Below, piece after piece: positions 8,530 through 16,294 of a stretch of DNA of 64,000 bases. The DNA is from JAPHTQ01 sp050288165. GTDB taxonomy: Bacteria; Pseudomonadota; Gammaproteobacteria; Thiohalomonadales; Thiohalomonadaceae. The stretch lies in NCBI GenBank assembly GCA_050288165.1, contig JBNKDG010000006.1, positions 124,001 to 188,000 of the forward strand. The letters run 5' to 3'. Every line of letters begins with the position of its first letter. Within the stretch, counting starts at the first letter, position 1. Made by a program: the position numbers and the translations under genes. The notes beneath the pieces were generated by a model. That model was not told where the DNA came from. It did not search any database and saw only the letters and a list, made by a program, of their open reading frames with translations.

Positions 8530-9216
8530 TCAGGCCTTCTTCGCCACGGCACGCGCGCCGTCCAGGGTTTCCAGCCAGTCGTTCAATTCGGTGATGGCAT
8601 CTATGCAGTGTAGCGGTTCGTGTTTCATCAGCCGCTCCTTTTCATGCACGCCGTAGCTCACCGCCAGGGCGGCGGCACGGGCATTGTTCGCCATCTGCAT
8701 GTCGTATTCGGTGTCGCCGATCATCAATGTCGCCTGCGGCTCCACACCGAGCACATCCATCAACTGTTCCAGCATCAACGGATGCGGTTTGGAGAAAGTT
8801 TCATCGGCGCAGCGGGTGGCCTGGAACAGACGACCGAGGCCCGTCTCGTTCAAAACCTTGTCCAGCCCTACCCGGCCCTTGCCGGTGGCTACCGCCAGCA
8901 GGTAGCCCGCTTCGGCCAGTGCTTCCAGGGTCTGCTCCACCCCCTCGAACAGCTCCGAACGGGTCGGGTCGGCGATGAGAAAGTGGTGGCGGTAACGGTC
9001 GATCATGGCCGTGGCAAAGGCCAGATCAGTGCCGGGATAGAGCGTCTTGATCGCCTCGCTCAGTCCCAGGCCGATAATATTGCGGATGCTGGCATCGTCG
9101 CGCGGCTCCAGCGACAGGTCGGTAATGGCGGCACGCATACAGGAGACGATACGCGCCTCGGAGTCCATCAGGGTGCCGTCCCAATCAAACACCAGTAGTT
9201 CAAACTTCTGACTCAT
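8530..9216 (-). CDS. HAD-IA hydrolase, phosphoglycolate phosphatase-like
   Basis: A 228-residue haloacid dehalogenase-type phosphatase. Motif I is FDWDGTLMDS (nucleophile D11, acid D13), motif II the threonine of ATGK near 111, motif III K143 in SKPHP and motif IV GDTEYD (D168, D172). An alpha-helical cap lies between motifs I and II. The family includes Gph, but the substrate cannot be read from the sequence. Its start overlaps the rluC stop by 4 bp (ATGA), a translational coupling arrangement conserved in related genomes. Confidence 0.87.
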   Translation of the reverse strand: MSQKFELLVFDWDGTLMDSEARIVSCMRAAITDLSLEPRDDASIRNIIGLGLSEAIKTLYPGTDLAFATAMIDRYRHHFLIADPTRSELFEGVEQTLEALAEAGYLLAVATGKGRVGLDKVLNETGLGRLFQATRCADETFSKPHPLMLEQLMDVLGVEPQATLMIGDTEYDMQMANNARAAALAVSYGVHEKERLMKHEPLHCIDAITELNDWLETLDGARAVAKKA

Positions 9217-10160
9217 TTAACCTCTTCCAGTCTATTCAGTATGGATTTCAATTCGTCGTCCAGCGGCGCCTCCACATGGATGGTGGCCTCGTCCGGCAGG
9301 GTAAAACGCAGCTCGCAGGCGTGGAGGAACAGTCGATGCAGTCCCCGCTCGGCCATCTGCCGGTTGAAGGCGGCATCGCCGTATTTGTCGTCCCCGGCGA
9401 TGGGATAGCCGCTGTGCTGGGCATGCACCCGCACCTGATGGGTACGCCCGGTGACCAGCTTGACCCGCATCAGGCTGCTGTCACTGTAGATGGCGTCGGG
9501 CTCGAAGATACTCAACGACGGCTTGCCGTCATCCTCCACGGTGACGATGCGCTCGCCGGATTTGAGGGTGTTCTTGCGCAACGGCACGTCGATACCGCGC
9601 CTGCCACCCTTCCAGCGCCCCTTGACCAGCGCCAGGTAGTACTTCTCCAGTCCGCCTGAGCGCAGCAATTCCTGGAAGGCACGCAGAGTGCTGCGCTTCT
9701 TGGCGATCACCAGGCAGCCGCTGGTTTCGCGGTCGAGACGGTGGGCCAACTCCAGGAAGTGGTCGTCCGGGCGCAACGCCCGCAGTGCCTCGATCACGCC
9801 GAAGCTGACGCCGCTGCCGCCGTGAACCGCCATGCCGGAGGGTTTGTTCAGGATCAGAAACCCCTTGTCCTCATAGAGGATGCTCTGCTCCAGCAGATTC
9901 TGCACCCGGCTGCCGGGGGTGGGCGGCGGAGCCTGTTCGCTGACCCGGATCGGCGGAATGCGCACTATATCGCCGCTTTGCAGGCGATAGTCGGGCTTGA
10001 TCCGCCCTTTGTTAACGCGGACCTCCCCTTTACGCAGGATGCGGTAAATACGGCTTTTGGGGACACCTTTGAGAATTTTGAGCAGGAAGTTGTCGATGCG
10101 CTGGCCACTGCTATCTTCCCCGACAGTGACCTCTTGTACTGATGACGTTGGACTATTCAT
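9213..10160 (-). CDS. rluC: 23S rRNA pseudouridine synthase RluC
   Basis: A 315-residue RluA-family pseudouridine synthase that in E. coli modifies U955, U2504 and U2580 of 23S rRNA. It has an N-terminal S4 RNA-binding domain (about 20-75) and a catalytic domain with the motif HRLDRETSGC; D143 is the catalytic aspartate, matching Asp144 of E. coli RluC. The next motif GRTHQVRVH is also present. The gene is divergent from rne, the standard gammaproteobacterial arrangement, and begins the rluC-HAD-sppA operon. Confidence 0.94.
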   Translation of the reverse strand: MNSPTSSVQEVTVGEDSSGQRIDNFLLKILKGVPKSRIYRILRKGEVRVNKGRIKPDYRLQSGDIVRIPPIRVSEQAPPPTPGSRVQNLLEQSILYEDKGFLILNKPSGMAVHGGSGVSFGVIEALRALRPDDHFLELAHRLDRETSGCLVIAKKRSTLRAFQELLRSGGLEKYYLALVKGRWKGGRRGIDVPLRKNTLKSGERIVTVEDDGKPSLSIFEPDAIYSDSSLMRVKLVTGRTHQVRVHAQHSGYPIAGDDKYGDAAFNRQMAERGLHRLFLHACELRFTLPDEATIHVEAPLDDELKSILNRLEEVK

Positions 10161-10180
10161 CGGCGGATCATACTAGAAAC

Positions 10181-10310
10181 AATCTCAAAATTGTCTTCGC
10201 ACCCTGATTCTGCGTTGCAAAACCTGCTGCGGTGCTCATTTACTATCGGTAAACTCTGCTCCTCGCAGGATTTGCGCCTTGCCTCCGGGCACGAATCCTA
10301 ATCTTGAGAC
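10181..10310 (-). repeat. Copy 1 of a ~130-nt structured dispersed repeat
   Basis: On the minus strand this segment shares a series of words with 41090-41223 in the same order: GCAAGGCG, AGTTTAC, GTAAATGAGCA, CAACGCAG and ATC. TTTAC and GTAAA pair with each other around a short loop. The ends carry a short inverted repeat (TCTCAA ... TTGAGA). It lies between the rluC start and the rne promoter region and codes for nothing recognisable. Confidence 0.6.
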
Positions 10311-10386
10311 CGCTTCTATGGCCGCCGATTTCTACGCCATCCCGAGAAGAAAGTTCGCCAAGTCTTTGGAATCATTAAGTTAGGGA

Positions 10387-10416
10387 TAGACTTGTCCGAA
10401 GTTTCCTTGATATAGT
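10387..10416 (+). promoter_or_regulatory. Possible sigma-70 promoter of rne
   Basis: TAGACT (10387-10392, four of six to TTGACA) and TATAGT (10411-10416, five of six to TATAAT) are separated by 18 bp. The start would be near 10423, giving a leader of about 325 nt. E. coli rne also has a long leader (about 360 nt), so the position is plausible, but this is a by-eye call. Confidence 0.4.
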
Positions 10417-10423
10417 GCACGGG

Positions 10424-10747
10424 CTTCAAGAAGGGTCCGGGGACCCTGCGCCCCCCAAGGGCGGCGCCGACCGGACAGCAATGAGCACTTGGTTTTATGC
10501 ATCTGCCGATGGTCGGCAGTTGTTTAAATTGAAACTGTCAGACCGGTAACAAGGCCGGGCTGACCCGAACAAAGCGCTCCCGCATCCGTTGGACGGAATG
10601 CAGGACCGACAAAACAGAGTGAGACGCCGCTGCCCGTTAGTCATTGTCTTCGGCAGCGCTGCTCGATGCCCCGCGATGATGCGCGGCCACTCTGGCGATC
10701 CCGCACCCTGATAAGGGAATGTGGTCGAGCGCCCGCGAGATAACAAC
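10424..10747 (+). other. Long GC-rich leader of rne
   Basis: About 324 bases precede the rne ATG without a plausible gene. Several stems are visible, including GGGTCCGGGGACCC (10433-10446), GCCGACCATCGGCAG-like pairing around 10506-10518 and GCCGCTGCC/GGCAGCGCTGC (10627-10660). In E. coli the rne leader carries hairpins through which RNase E feedback-regulates its own mRNA; the same use here is inferred from position and structure only. Confidence 0.4.
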
Positions 10748-13465
10748 ATGAAGAGAATGCTGTTTAATGCAACTCAGCCGGAAGAGTTGCGTGTAGCGCT
10801 GGTCGACGGCCAGCGACTTTACGATCTGGATATCGAAAGCTCCACCCGCAAACAGAAAAAATCCAACATCTACAAGGGCCGTATCACCCGTATCGAGCCG
10901 AGCCTCGAAGCGGCCTTCGTTGACTACGGCGCCGAACGTCACGGCTTCCTCCCGCTGAAAGAGATCTCCCGCAGCTACTTCGACCCTTCAGTCGAAGGTT
11001 CTGGTCGCGTCAGCATCCAGCAGGCACTGCGTGAAGGCCAGGAGGTCGTGGTACAGGTCGACAAGGAAGAGCGTGGCAACAAGGGTGCCGCCCTCACCAC
11101 CTTTATCAGCCTTGCCGGTCGTTATCTGGTGCTGATGCCGAACAACCCCCGCGCCGGTGGCGTTTCCCGCCGTATCGAAGGCGATGACCGTAGCGAAATC
11201 CGCGACGCCATGAGCCAGCTGGAGATCCCGCAGGACATGGGCGTTATCGTGCGCACCGCTGGCGTCGGCAAGAGCGCCGAAGAGCTGCAGTGGGACCTCG
11301 ACTACCTGGTGCAGGTATGGCAGGCGATCGAACAGGCCGCCGCCGAGCGCAAGGCGCCGTTCCTGATCTATCAGGAGAGCAGCGTGGTGATCCGCGCCAT
11401 TCGCGACTACCTGCGCTCTGACATCAACGAAATCCTCATCGACGACGCCGAGGTCTTCAATCAGGCCCGGGAGTTCATGGGCAAGGTGATGCCGCAGAAC
11501 CTGAACAAGCTGAAGCTCTATCAGGATCGCGTACCGCTCTTCACCCGTTACCAGATCGAATCGCAGATCGAGTCCGCCTTCCAGCGTGAGGTCAGCCTCC
11601 CCTCTGGCGGCTCCATCGTTATCGACCACACCGAGGCGCTGATCTCCATCGACATCAACTCCGCCCGCGCTACCAAGGGCGGCGACATCGAAGAGACCGC
11701 GCTCAACACCAACCTGGAAGCGGCCGACGAGATCGCCCGCCAACTGCGCCTGCGCGACCTGGGTGGTCTGGTGGTCATCGACTTCATCGACATGGGTCCG
11801 GCGCGCAACCAGCGCGAAGTGGAAAACCGTCTGCGCGATGCGCTGAAGGTAGACCGCGCCCGTGTTCAGGTGGGCCGTATCTCCCGCTTCGGTCTGCTGG
11901 AGATGTCACGCCAGCGCCTGCGTCCTTCGCTGGGCGAGTCGAGCCAGATCGTCTGCCCGCGCTGTAACGGCCAGGGCACCATTCGCGGCATCGAGTCCCT
12001 CTCCCTCTCCATCCTCCGCATCATTGAGGAAGAGGCGATGAAGGAGAAGACCGCACAAATCAAGGCACAACTGCCGGTCGAGGTCGCTACCTTCCTGCTT
12101 AACGAAAAGCGCGCAGTGATCAACGAGATCGAAGCGCGGCAGAAGGTCACCGTACTGCTGATCCCGAACCAGTACCTGCAAACCCCGCACTACGACGTAC
12201 AACGCATTCGCACCGACGAGGTGGAAAGCGATGCACCGCCGAGCTACGAGCAGGCCACCCGTGCCGAAGAGGTAGCAGAGGCGGTGGTCGAAGCGGCCGC
12301 AGAAACCAGGATTGAAGAACCTGCGGTGAAGATGGTTACCCAGTCCACCGCTCCGCCGCCGGTCGAGCGTCCCGTTGCTACGGTGAGCAAACCCGGCCTC
12401 TTCGTGCGTCTGTTCCGCGCCCTCTTCGGTAGCGGCGAAAGCGAAGAGAAGAAGAGCAAAAAAGGCAAGAAAAACGGCGGCAAGCAGCAGGACAAGCGTC
12501 GCCAGGAATCCCGTGGTCGCGGACGCGATCGTGACGACAACCGTCGCCGTCAGCGTGGCGAACGCGGTGAACGCGGCGATCGTAATGAGCGCAACGAACG
12601 CCAGGATCGCGGCAACAAACAGGAACAGCAGGAGAAGCGCAAGGCGCAACAGGAGGCTCAGCAACAGAAGCAGGCGGAAAGCCGTCAGCAGCCCCCTGCT
12701 CCGCAGGCCGCCAACGAAGGTGAAGAGCGTCAGGAAGGTGAGCGTGGTACCCGTCGTGGCAAGCGTGGTGGTCGCCGTCGTGGACGCCGTGGTGGCGGTG
12801 GTCAGAGCGATGCCGCACGCACCAACGAGAATGTAGTCGCAGCCGGTGAAGAAGAACTGGTGATCGATATCCCTGCCGTCAGCGATGAAGACAAAGACGC
12901 ACCGCGTGAGCGTAGCGAGGGACAGAACCGTCGCCGTCCGCGCCGCAGTGAAGATGTGGTAGAGAGCGCCTCTCGCCGTGGTGAAGTGGAAGAGAAGCGT
13001 GAAGAGCGTGCGCCGGTTGCCGAAGCCAAAGCGGATGCGACTGAAAGCAAACCGCAGGCACCGGTTGCCGAGTCCAAACCTGAACCTGTTGAGACCAAGC
13101 CAGAAGCACCGGTCGTTGAATCAAAACCGGAACCGGTGGAAACCAAACCGCAGGCGCCGGTAGTTGAGTCAAAACCGGAACCGGTCGAAAGCAAACCGCA
13201 GGCACTGGTCGTCGAACATAAATCCGAGCCGGTTGAGCCAAAACCGCAGGCACCTGTGTTTGAGCGCAAACCGGAGCCGGTAGAGACCAAACCGCAGGCG
13301 CCGGTCGTCGAGCACAAACCGGAGCCGGTGGAACCCAAACCGCAGGCACCGGTGTTTGAACATAAACCAGAACAACCGGTGGAAGCCAAGCCCGCGTTCA
13401 AGCTGCAACAGGTGGAAACAATCAAACCTGCGGCCAGCAAACCGGAAGGCGAAAACGAAGCCTGA
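10748..13465 (+). CDS. rne: Ribonuclease E
   Basis: A 905-residue RNase E, the endonuclease that starts mRNA decay and processes rRNA and tRNA. The chosen ATG gives MKRMLFNATQPEELRVALVD, nearly identical to the E. coli start; a GTG 27 bases upstream is rejected. S1 RNA-binding domain about 35-125; the metal-binding aspartates are D302 (SIDIN) and D345 (VVIDFID), and the zinc-link cysteines C403/C406 are in CPRC. After residue ~520 the protein becomes an unstructured scaffold: an Arg/Lys/Gln-rich RNA-binding stretch (~560-720), then about ten degenerate copies of a KPEPVETKPQAPVV unit (~755-890). Confidence 0.96.
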   Translation: MKRMLFNATQPEELRVALVDGQRLYDLDIESSTRKQKKSNIYKGRITRIEPSLEAAFVDYGAERHGFLPLKEISRSYFDPSVEGSGRVSIQQALREGQEVVVQVDKEERGNKGAALTTFISLAGRYLVLMPNNPRAGGVSRRIEGDDRSEIRDAMSQLEIPQDMGVIVRTAGVGKSAEELQWDLDYLVQVWQAIEQAAAERKAPFLIYQESSVVIRAIRDYLRSDINEILIDDAEVFNQAREFMGKVMPQNLNKLKLYQDRVPLFTRYQIESQIESAFQREVSLPSGGSIVIDHTEALISIDINSARATKGGDIEETALNTNLEAADEIARQLRLRDLGGLVVIDFIDMGPARNQREVENRLRDALKVDRARVQVGRISRFGLLEMSRQRLRPSLGESSQIVCPRCNGQGTIRGIESLSLSILRIIEEEAMKEKTAQIKAQLPVEVATFLLNEKRAVINEIEARQKVTVLLIPNQYLQTPHYDVQRIRTDEVESDAPPSYEQATRAEEVAEAVVEAAAETRIEEPAVKMVTQSTAPPPVERPVATVSKPGLFVRLFRALFGSGESEEKKSKKGKKNGGKQQDKRRQESRGRGRDRDDNRRRQRGERGERGDRNERNERQDRGNKQEQQEKRKAQQEAQQQKQAESRQQPPAPQAANEGEERQEGERGTRRGKRGGRRRGRRGGGGQSDAARTNENVVAAGEEELVIDIPAVSDEDKDAPRERSEGQNRRRPRRSEDVVESASRRGEVEEKREERAPVAEAKADATESKPQAPVAESKPEPVETKPEAPVVESKPEPVETKPQAPVVESKPEPVESKPQALVVEHKSEPVEPKPQAPVFERKPEPVETKPQAPVVEHKPEPVEPKPQAPVFEHKPEQPVEAKPAFKLQQVETIKPAASKPEGENEA

Positions 13466-13485
13466 TCCATCGGACAGGCAAAATA

Positions 13486-13515
13486 AAAGGGGCGCGAAAG
13501 CGCCCCTTTTTTATT
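13486..13515 (+). terminator. Rho-independent terminator of rne
   Basis: AAAGGGGCGC, loop GAAA, GCGCCCCTTT and then a T-run form a textbook terminator 20 bp after the rne stop. The A-tract on the left arm makes it usable from the other strand for the convergent phosphatase gene too. Confidence 0.92.
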
Positions 13516-13530
13516 ACGTCGATAAAACCC

Positions 13531-14019
13531 TCAAACCTTGTGCTTACCGCGAATATCCGCCAGTAACCCTAGCGCCGCCGCCTCGACCAGTTCGAACACA
13601 TGCTCAAAACCGTCCGGCCCGCCGTAATAGGGATCGGGGACCTCACGTTCACGTCGTTGCGGTGCGAACTCCAGGAACAGCCGTACCTTGTGTTGGTGTT
13701 CGTCCGGCGCGCTGCCGAGCAGGTTGTGGTAGTTGTCGTGATCCATTGCCAGGATGTAATCGAAACGCTCGAAATCGTCTCGCGATACCCGCCGCGCCCG
13801 TTGCCGGCTGAGATCGATCCCATGCCGCAGTGCAGTCTGTTGCGAACGGGGATCAGGTGGCTCACCGACGTGATAGGCATGGGTTCCCGCTGAATCGACG
13901 ATGATCACATCGGCCAGTCCCTCCCGCTCCACCAACGACTCAAACAGGCCGTGGGCCAACGGTGAACGGCAGATATTGCCCATGCAGACCATCAATACAT
14001 GAATCTTCTTGTCGCTCAT
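13531..14019 (-). CDS. Low molecular weight protein-tyrosine phosphatase
   Basis: A 162-residue LMW-PTPase. The P-loop C(X)5R is VCMGNICRSP (C12, R18) and the general acid aspartate is D129 in PDPYYGG. Such enzymes dephosphorylate tyrosine kinases of exopolysaccharide systems (Wzb type) or arsenate and other substrates; no Wzc-type kinase or polysaccharide cluster is in the window, so the target is unknown. Convergent with rne and sharing its terminator. Confidence 0.9.
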   Translation of the reverse strand: MSDKKIHVLMVCMGNICRSPLAHGLFESLVEREGLADVIIVDSAGTHAYHVGEPPDPRSQQTALRHGIDLSRQRARRVSRDDFERFDYILAMDHDNYHNLLGSAPDEHQHKVRLFLEFAPQRREREVPDPYYGGPDGFEHVFELVEAAALGLLADIRGKHKV

Positions 14020-14115
14020 TTCACCCTCAATATGTTGTCACGGCTTGAATAAAGGAAAATCCGCCGCATAGCTATACCCATAATACCGACTCACACCCTA
14101 CGGTGGAACGTATCC

Positions 14116-14391
14116 ATGTCCCTGACCGACTCGCATAAAATCAGCCTGCGTCGCCTGATCGGCAAACCGGTGATCTATCAGGGCATACCCTGTGTGGTGA
14201 TAGAGCTGCTGGAAGAGGAGGCCACTCTGGTACTGGCGGAGACCAATGGCCGTAGCGCACTACAGTCGAATCAGTACGGCGATGCGGGCAGGCACGTGGC
14301 TGAGAGTTTCACCCTGCCGCTGCTGGACGAGGACGGTAGCGGCGAGTTTCACCCGGAGTTTTGTAAGCTGAGCTTACTGCCCTGCGACTAA
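14116..14391 (+). CDS. Small protein of unknown function
   Basis: A 91-residue acidic protein, MSLTDSHKISLRRLIGKP onwards, without signal peptide or membrane segment. The pattern of short beta-like stretches (YQGIPCVVIELLEEEATLVL) suggests a small barrel. I do not recognise a family. It is divergent from the tyrosine phosphatase gene and its last 18 bases overlap the end of kdsB on the other strand. Base composition and codon use resemble the neighbours, which supports a real gene. Confidence 0.6.
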   Translation: MSLTDSHKISLRRLIGKPVIYQGIPCVVIELLEEEATLVLAETNGRSALQSNQYGDAGRHVAESFTLPLLDEDGSGEFHPEFCKLSLLPCD

Positions 14392-15135
14392 CGTTCTGAC
14401 TTTTTCCAGATCCGCTTCGGTATCGACACCGGGACCAGGCAGTTGCTGTGCCTCGGCCACCTGGATCCGACCGCCGTGCCACAGCACTCGCAGTTGCTCC
14501 AGCGATTCACGCTTCTCCAGTTCGCAGGGGGCAAGTGCGACGTAGCGTCGCAGGAAACCGGCGCGGTAAGCATAGAGGCCAAGGTGACGGTAATGCACCA
14601 CCCCATCCGGTAATTGCGTTTTGTCCGTGGCAAAGGCATCGCGATCCCAGGGGATCGGGGCACGGCTGAAGTAGAGGGCGTTGCCCTGCCCGTCCATCAC
14701 CACCTTGACCACATTGGGATCGAACAGATCTTCAGCGGTCTGGATGCGAGTACAAAGGGTCGCCATCTCGGCACCGTGATCCCCTTCCAGCAGTTGCGCG
14801 ACCTGTGTCAGCAACGCAGCGGGCATCAGCGGTTCGTCACCCTGAAGATTGACCACGATCTCGTCATCCTCCAGTCCCAGTCGCAGTACCGCTTCGGCCA
14901 GTCGTTCACTGCCAGATTGATGGTGTTTACCGGTAATACAGACCTGACCACCGAAACCCTCCACCGCCTCGACGATACGCAGATCGTCGGTGGCCACGGT
15001 CACCGATGCGGCGCCGCTCTCCTCTGCCCGTTCGCAGACATGCTGCAACATCGGCTTGCCGCCGATATCAAGCAGCGGCTTACCGGGTAGACGGGTGGAG
15101 GCGTAACGCGCCGGAATGATGACGTGGAAGGACAA
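14374..15135 (-). CDS. kdsB: 3-deoxy-manno-octulosonate cytidylyltransferase
   Basis: A 253-residue CMP-Kdo synthetase, which activates Kdo for addition to lipid A. The nucleotide-binding start PARYASTRLPGKPL and the later NLQGDEPLMP are diagnostic. The start is a TTG at 15135: the family begins MSF, no ATG fits, and a GAGGT ribosome site lies just upstream in the end of ycaR, whose stop is two bases before it. It is the last gene of the msbA-lpxK-ycaR-kdsB operon, which puts lipid A-Kdo synthesis and export together. Confidence 0.95.
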   Translation of the reverse strand: MSFHVIIPARYASTRLPGKPLLDIGGKPMLQHVCERAEESGAASVTVATDDLRIVEAVEGFGGQVCITGKHHQSGSERLAEAVLRLGLEDDEIVVNLQGDEPLMPAALLTQVAQLLEGDHGAEMATLCTRIQTAEDLFDPNVVKVVMDGQGNALYFSRAPIPWDRDAFATDKTQLPDGVVHYRHLGLYAYRAGFLRRYVALAPCELEKRESLEQLRVLWHGGRIQVAEAQQLPGPGVDTEADLEKVRTLVAGQ

Positions 15136-15137
15136 GC

Positions 15138-15317
15138 TCAGACCTCTTCGTCGGCACCGAGTTGACGCGCTTCGTCCTCGAGCATGACAGGGATGTCGTC
15201 ACGGATGGGATAGGCCAGGCGCTCCGCCTTGCAGATCAATTCCTGTTGCGCCTTGTTATAGACGAGAGGCCCTTTGCAGATCGGGCAGACGAGGATTTCC
15301 AGCAGTTTTTTATCCAT
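15138..15317 (-). CDS. ycaR: Trm112/YcaR family small zinc-finger protein
   Basis: A 59-residue protein starting MDKKLLEILVCPICKGPL. C11/C14 (CPIC) and C29 match the Trm112/UPF0434 family, small zinc-binding-type proteins that in eukaryotes and archaea activate methyltransferases; the bacterial role is not settled. It overlaps the lpxK stop by 8 bp and its stop lies two bases before the kdsB start, so the three genes are translationally linked, in the same order as E. coli. Confidence 0.92.
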   Translation of the reverse strand: MDKKLLEILVCPICKGPLVYNKAQQELICKAERLAYPIRDDIPVMLEDEARQLGADEEV

Positions 15318-16287
15318 GAATCTTCTCCAGGGCGGCGGTCACCTTGGGACCGAACGCATCGGGCAGACTTGCAGTAACCGGTATGAACCAGTGCCGGTCA
15401 CCAGTGAAAGGACGATATTTTACCGCATCCTTTTCGGTCATCATCACCTGGTTGGCGCCGGCGAATTCGAGGTCGCCCGCTTCGTAGGGATGGTGATCGG
15501 AAAAGGGATGGCAGATGGGTTCCAGGCCGTTTTCGCGCAGGAAATCGAAAAAGCGCGCCGGATTGCCGATACCCGCGACCGCGTGGACCGGCAGATCTGA
15601 AAATTCGCTCAGTTTGCGTCGACTGCCGTTGCGCAGCGATACCGCTTCGTCGCCGTGCAACTTCATCGCCCATTCACCGCTGTGGGGTATCCCGTTGCTG
15701 ACGATGAAGCTGACCTTTTTCAGGCGACTCGCCGACTCACGTAACGGCCCGGCAGGCAGGCACAAACCGTTGCCAAAGCGGCGCTGTCCATCGACCACGG
15801 CGATCTCGATATCCCGCGCCAGGGCGTAGTGCTGCATGCCGTCGTCGGAGATGATCACATTGATGTCGTTCTCCGCCAGCAGCTTTCTGACCGCTGCGGC
15901 ACGATCGGGACCGACCATCATCGGGCAGTTGGTGCGACCCGCCAGCAGCACCGCCTCGTCACCGACCAGTTGCGGATCGCTATCCGCAGTGACCGGCTGC
16001 GGCCACTGTTTGGCCTTGCCGCCGTATCCACGACTGACGATCCCGGGACGATATCCCTGTGCGCAGAGATAATCCGCCAGCCAGGTCACCAGCGGTGTCT
16101 TGCCACTGCCGCCCACGGTGATATTGCCAACCACGATCACCGGTACCGGCGGACGATAGGAGGCGAAGACATCGATACGATAGAGCCAGCGACGCAACCC
16201 TGAGAGCACGGCAAACAGCAGCGACAGCGGCCAGAGTAGCCACAACCAGCGGCTCTTTTCATACCAGTAGTAGTCCAGTCTTTTCAT
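15310..16287 (-). CDS. lpxK: Tetraacyldisaccharide 4'-kinase
   Basis: A 325-residue inner-membrane kinase that phosphorylates the 4' position of the lipid A precursor, sixth step of the Raetz pathway. A hydrophobic N-terminal helix (about 12-30) precedes the Walker A loop VGGSGKTPL (K63). The segments PGIVSRGYGG and ISDDGMQHY are conserved LpxK elements. It lies 7 bp after msbA and overlaps ycaR by 8 bp. Confidence 0.95.
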   Translation of the reverse strand: MKRLDYYWYEKSRWLWLLWPLSLLFAVLSGLRRWLYRIDVFASYRPPVPVIVVGNITVGGSGKTPLVTWLADYLCAQGYRPGIVSRGYGGKAKQWPQPVTADSDPQLVGDEAVLLAGRTNCPMMVGPDRAAAVRKLLAENDINVIISDDGMQHYALARDIEIAVVDGQRRFGNGLCLPAGPLRESASRLKKVSFIVSNGIPHSGEWAMKLHGDEAVSLRNGSRRKLSEFSDLPVHAVAGIGNPARFFDFLRENGLEPICHPFSDHHPYEAGDLEFAGANQVMMTEKDAVKYRPFTGDRHWFIPVTASLPDAFGPKVTAALEKIHG

Positions 16288-16294
16288 TCTGCGT

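Noticed and set aside
10721..10747. GTG start for rne nine codons upstream
   Set aside because: The ATG at 10748 gives the conserved MKRML N-terminus of RNase E.
13020..13400. Tandem DNA repeat or CRISPR-like array
   Set aside because: The repetition is in frame with the RNase E tail, unequal in spacing and without spacers.
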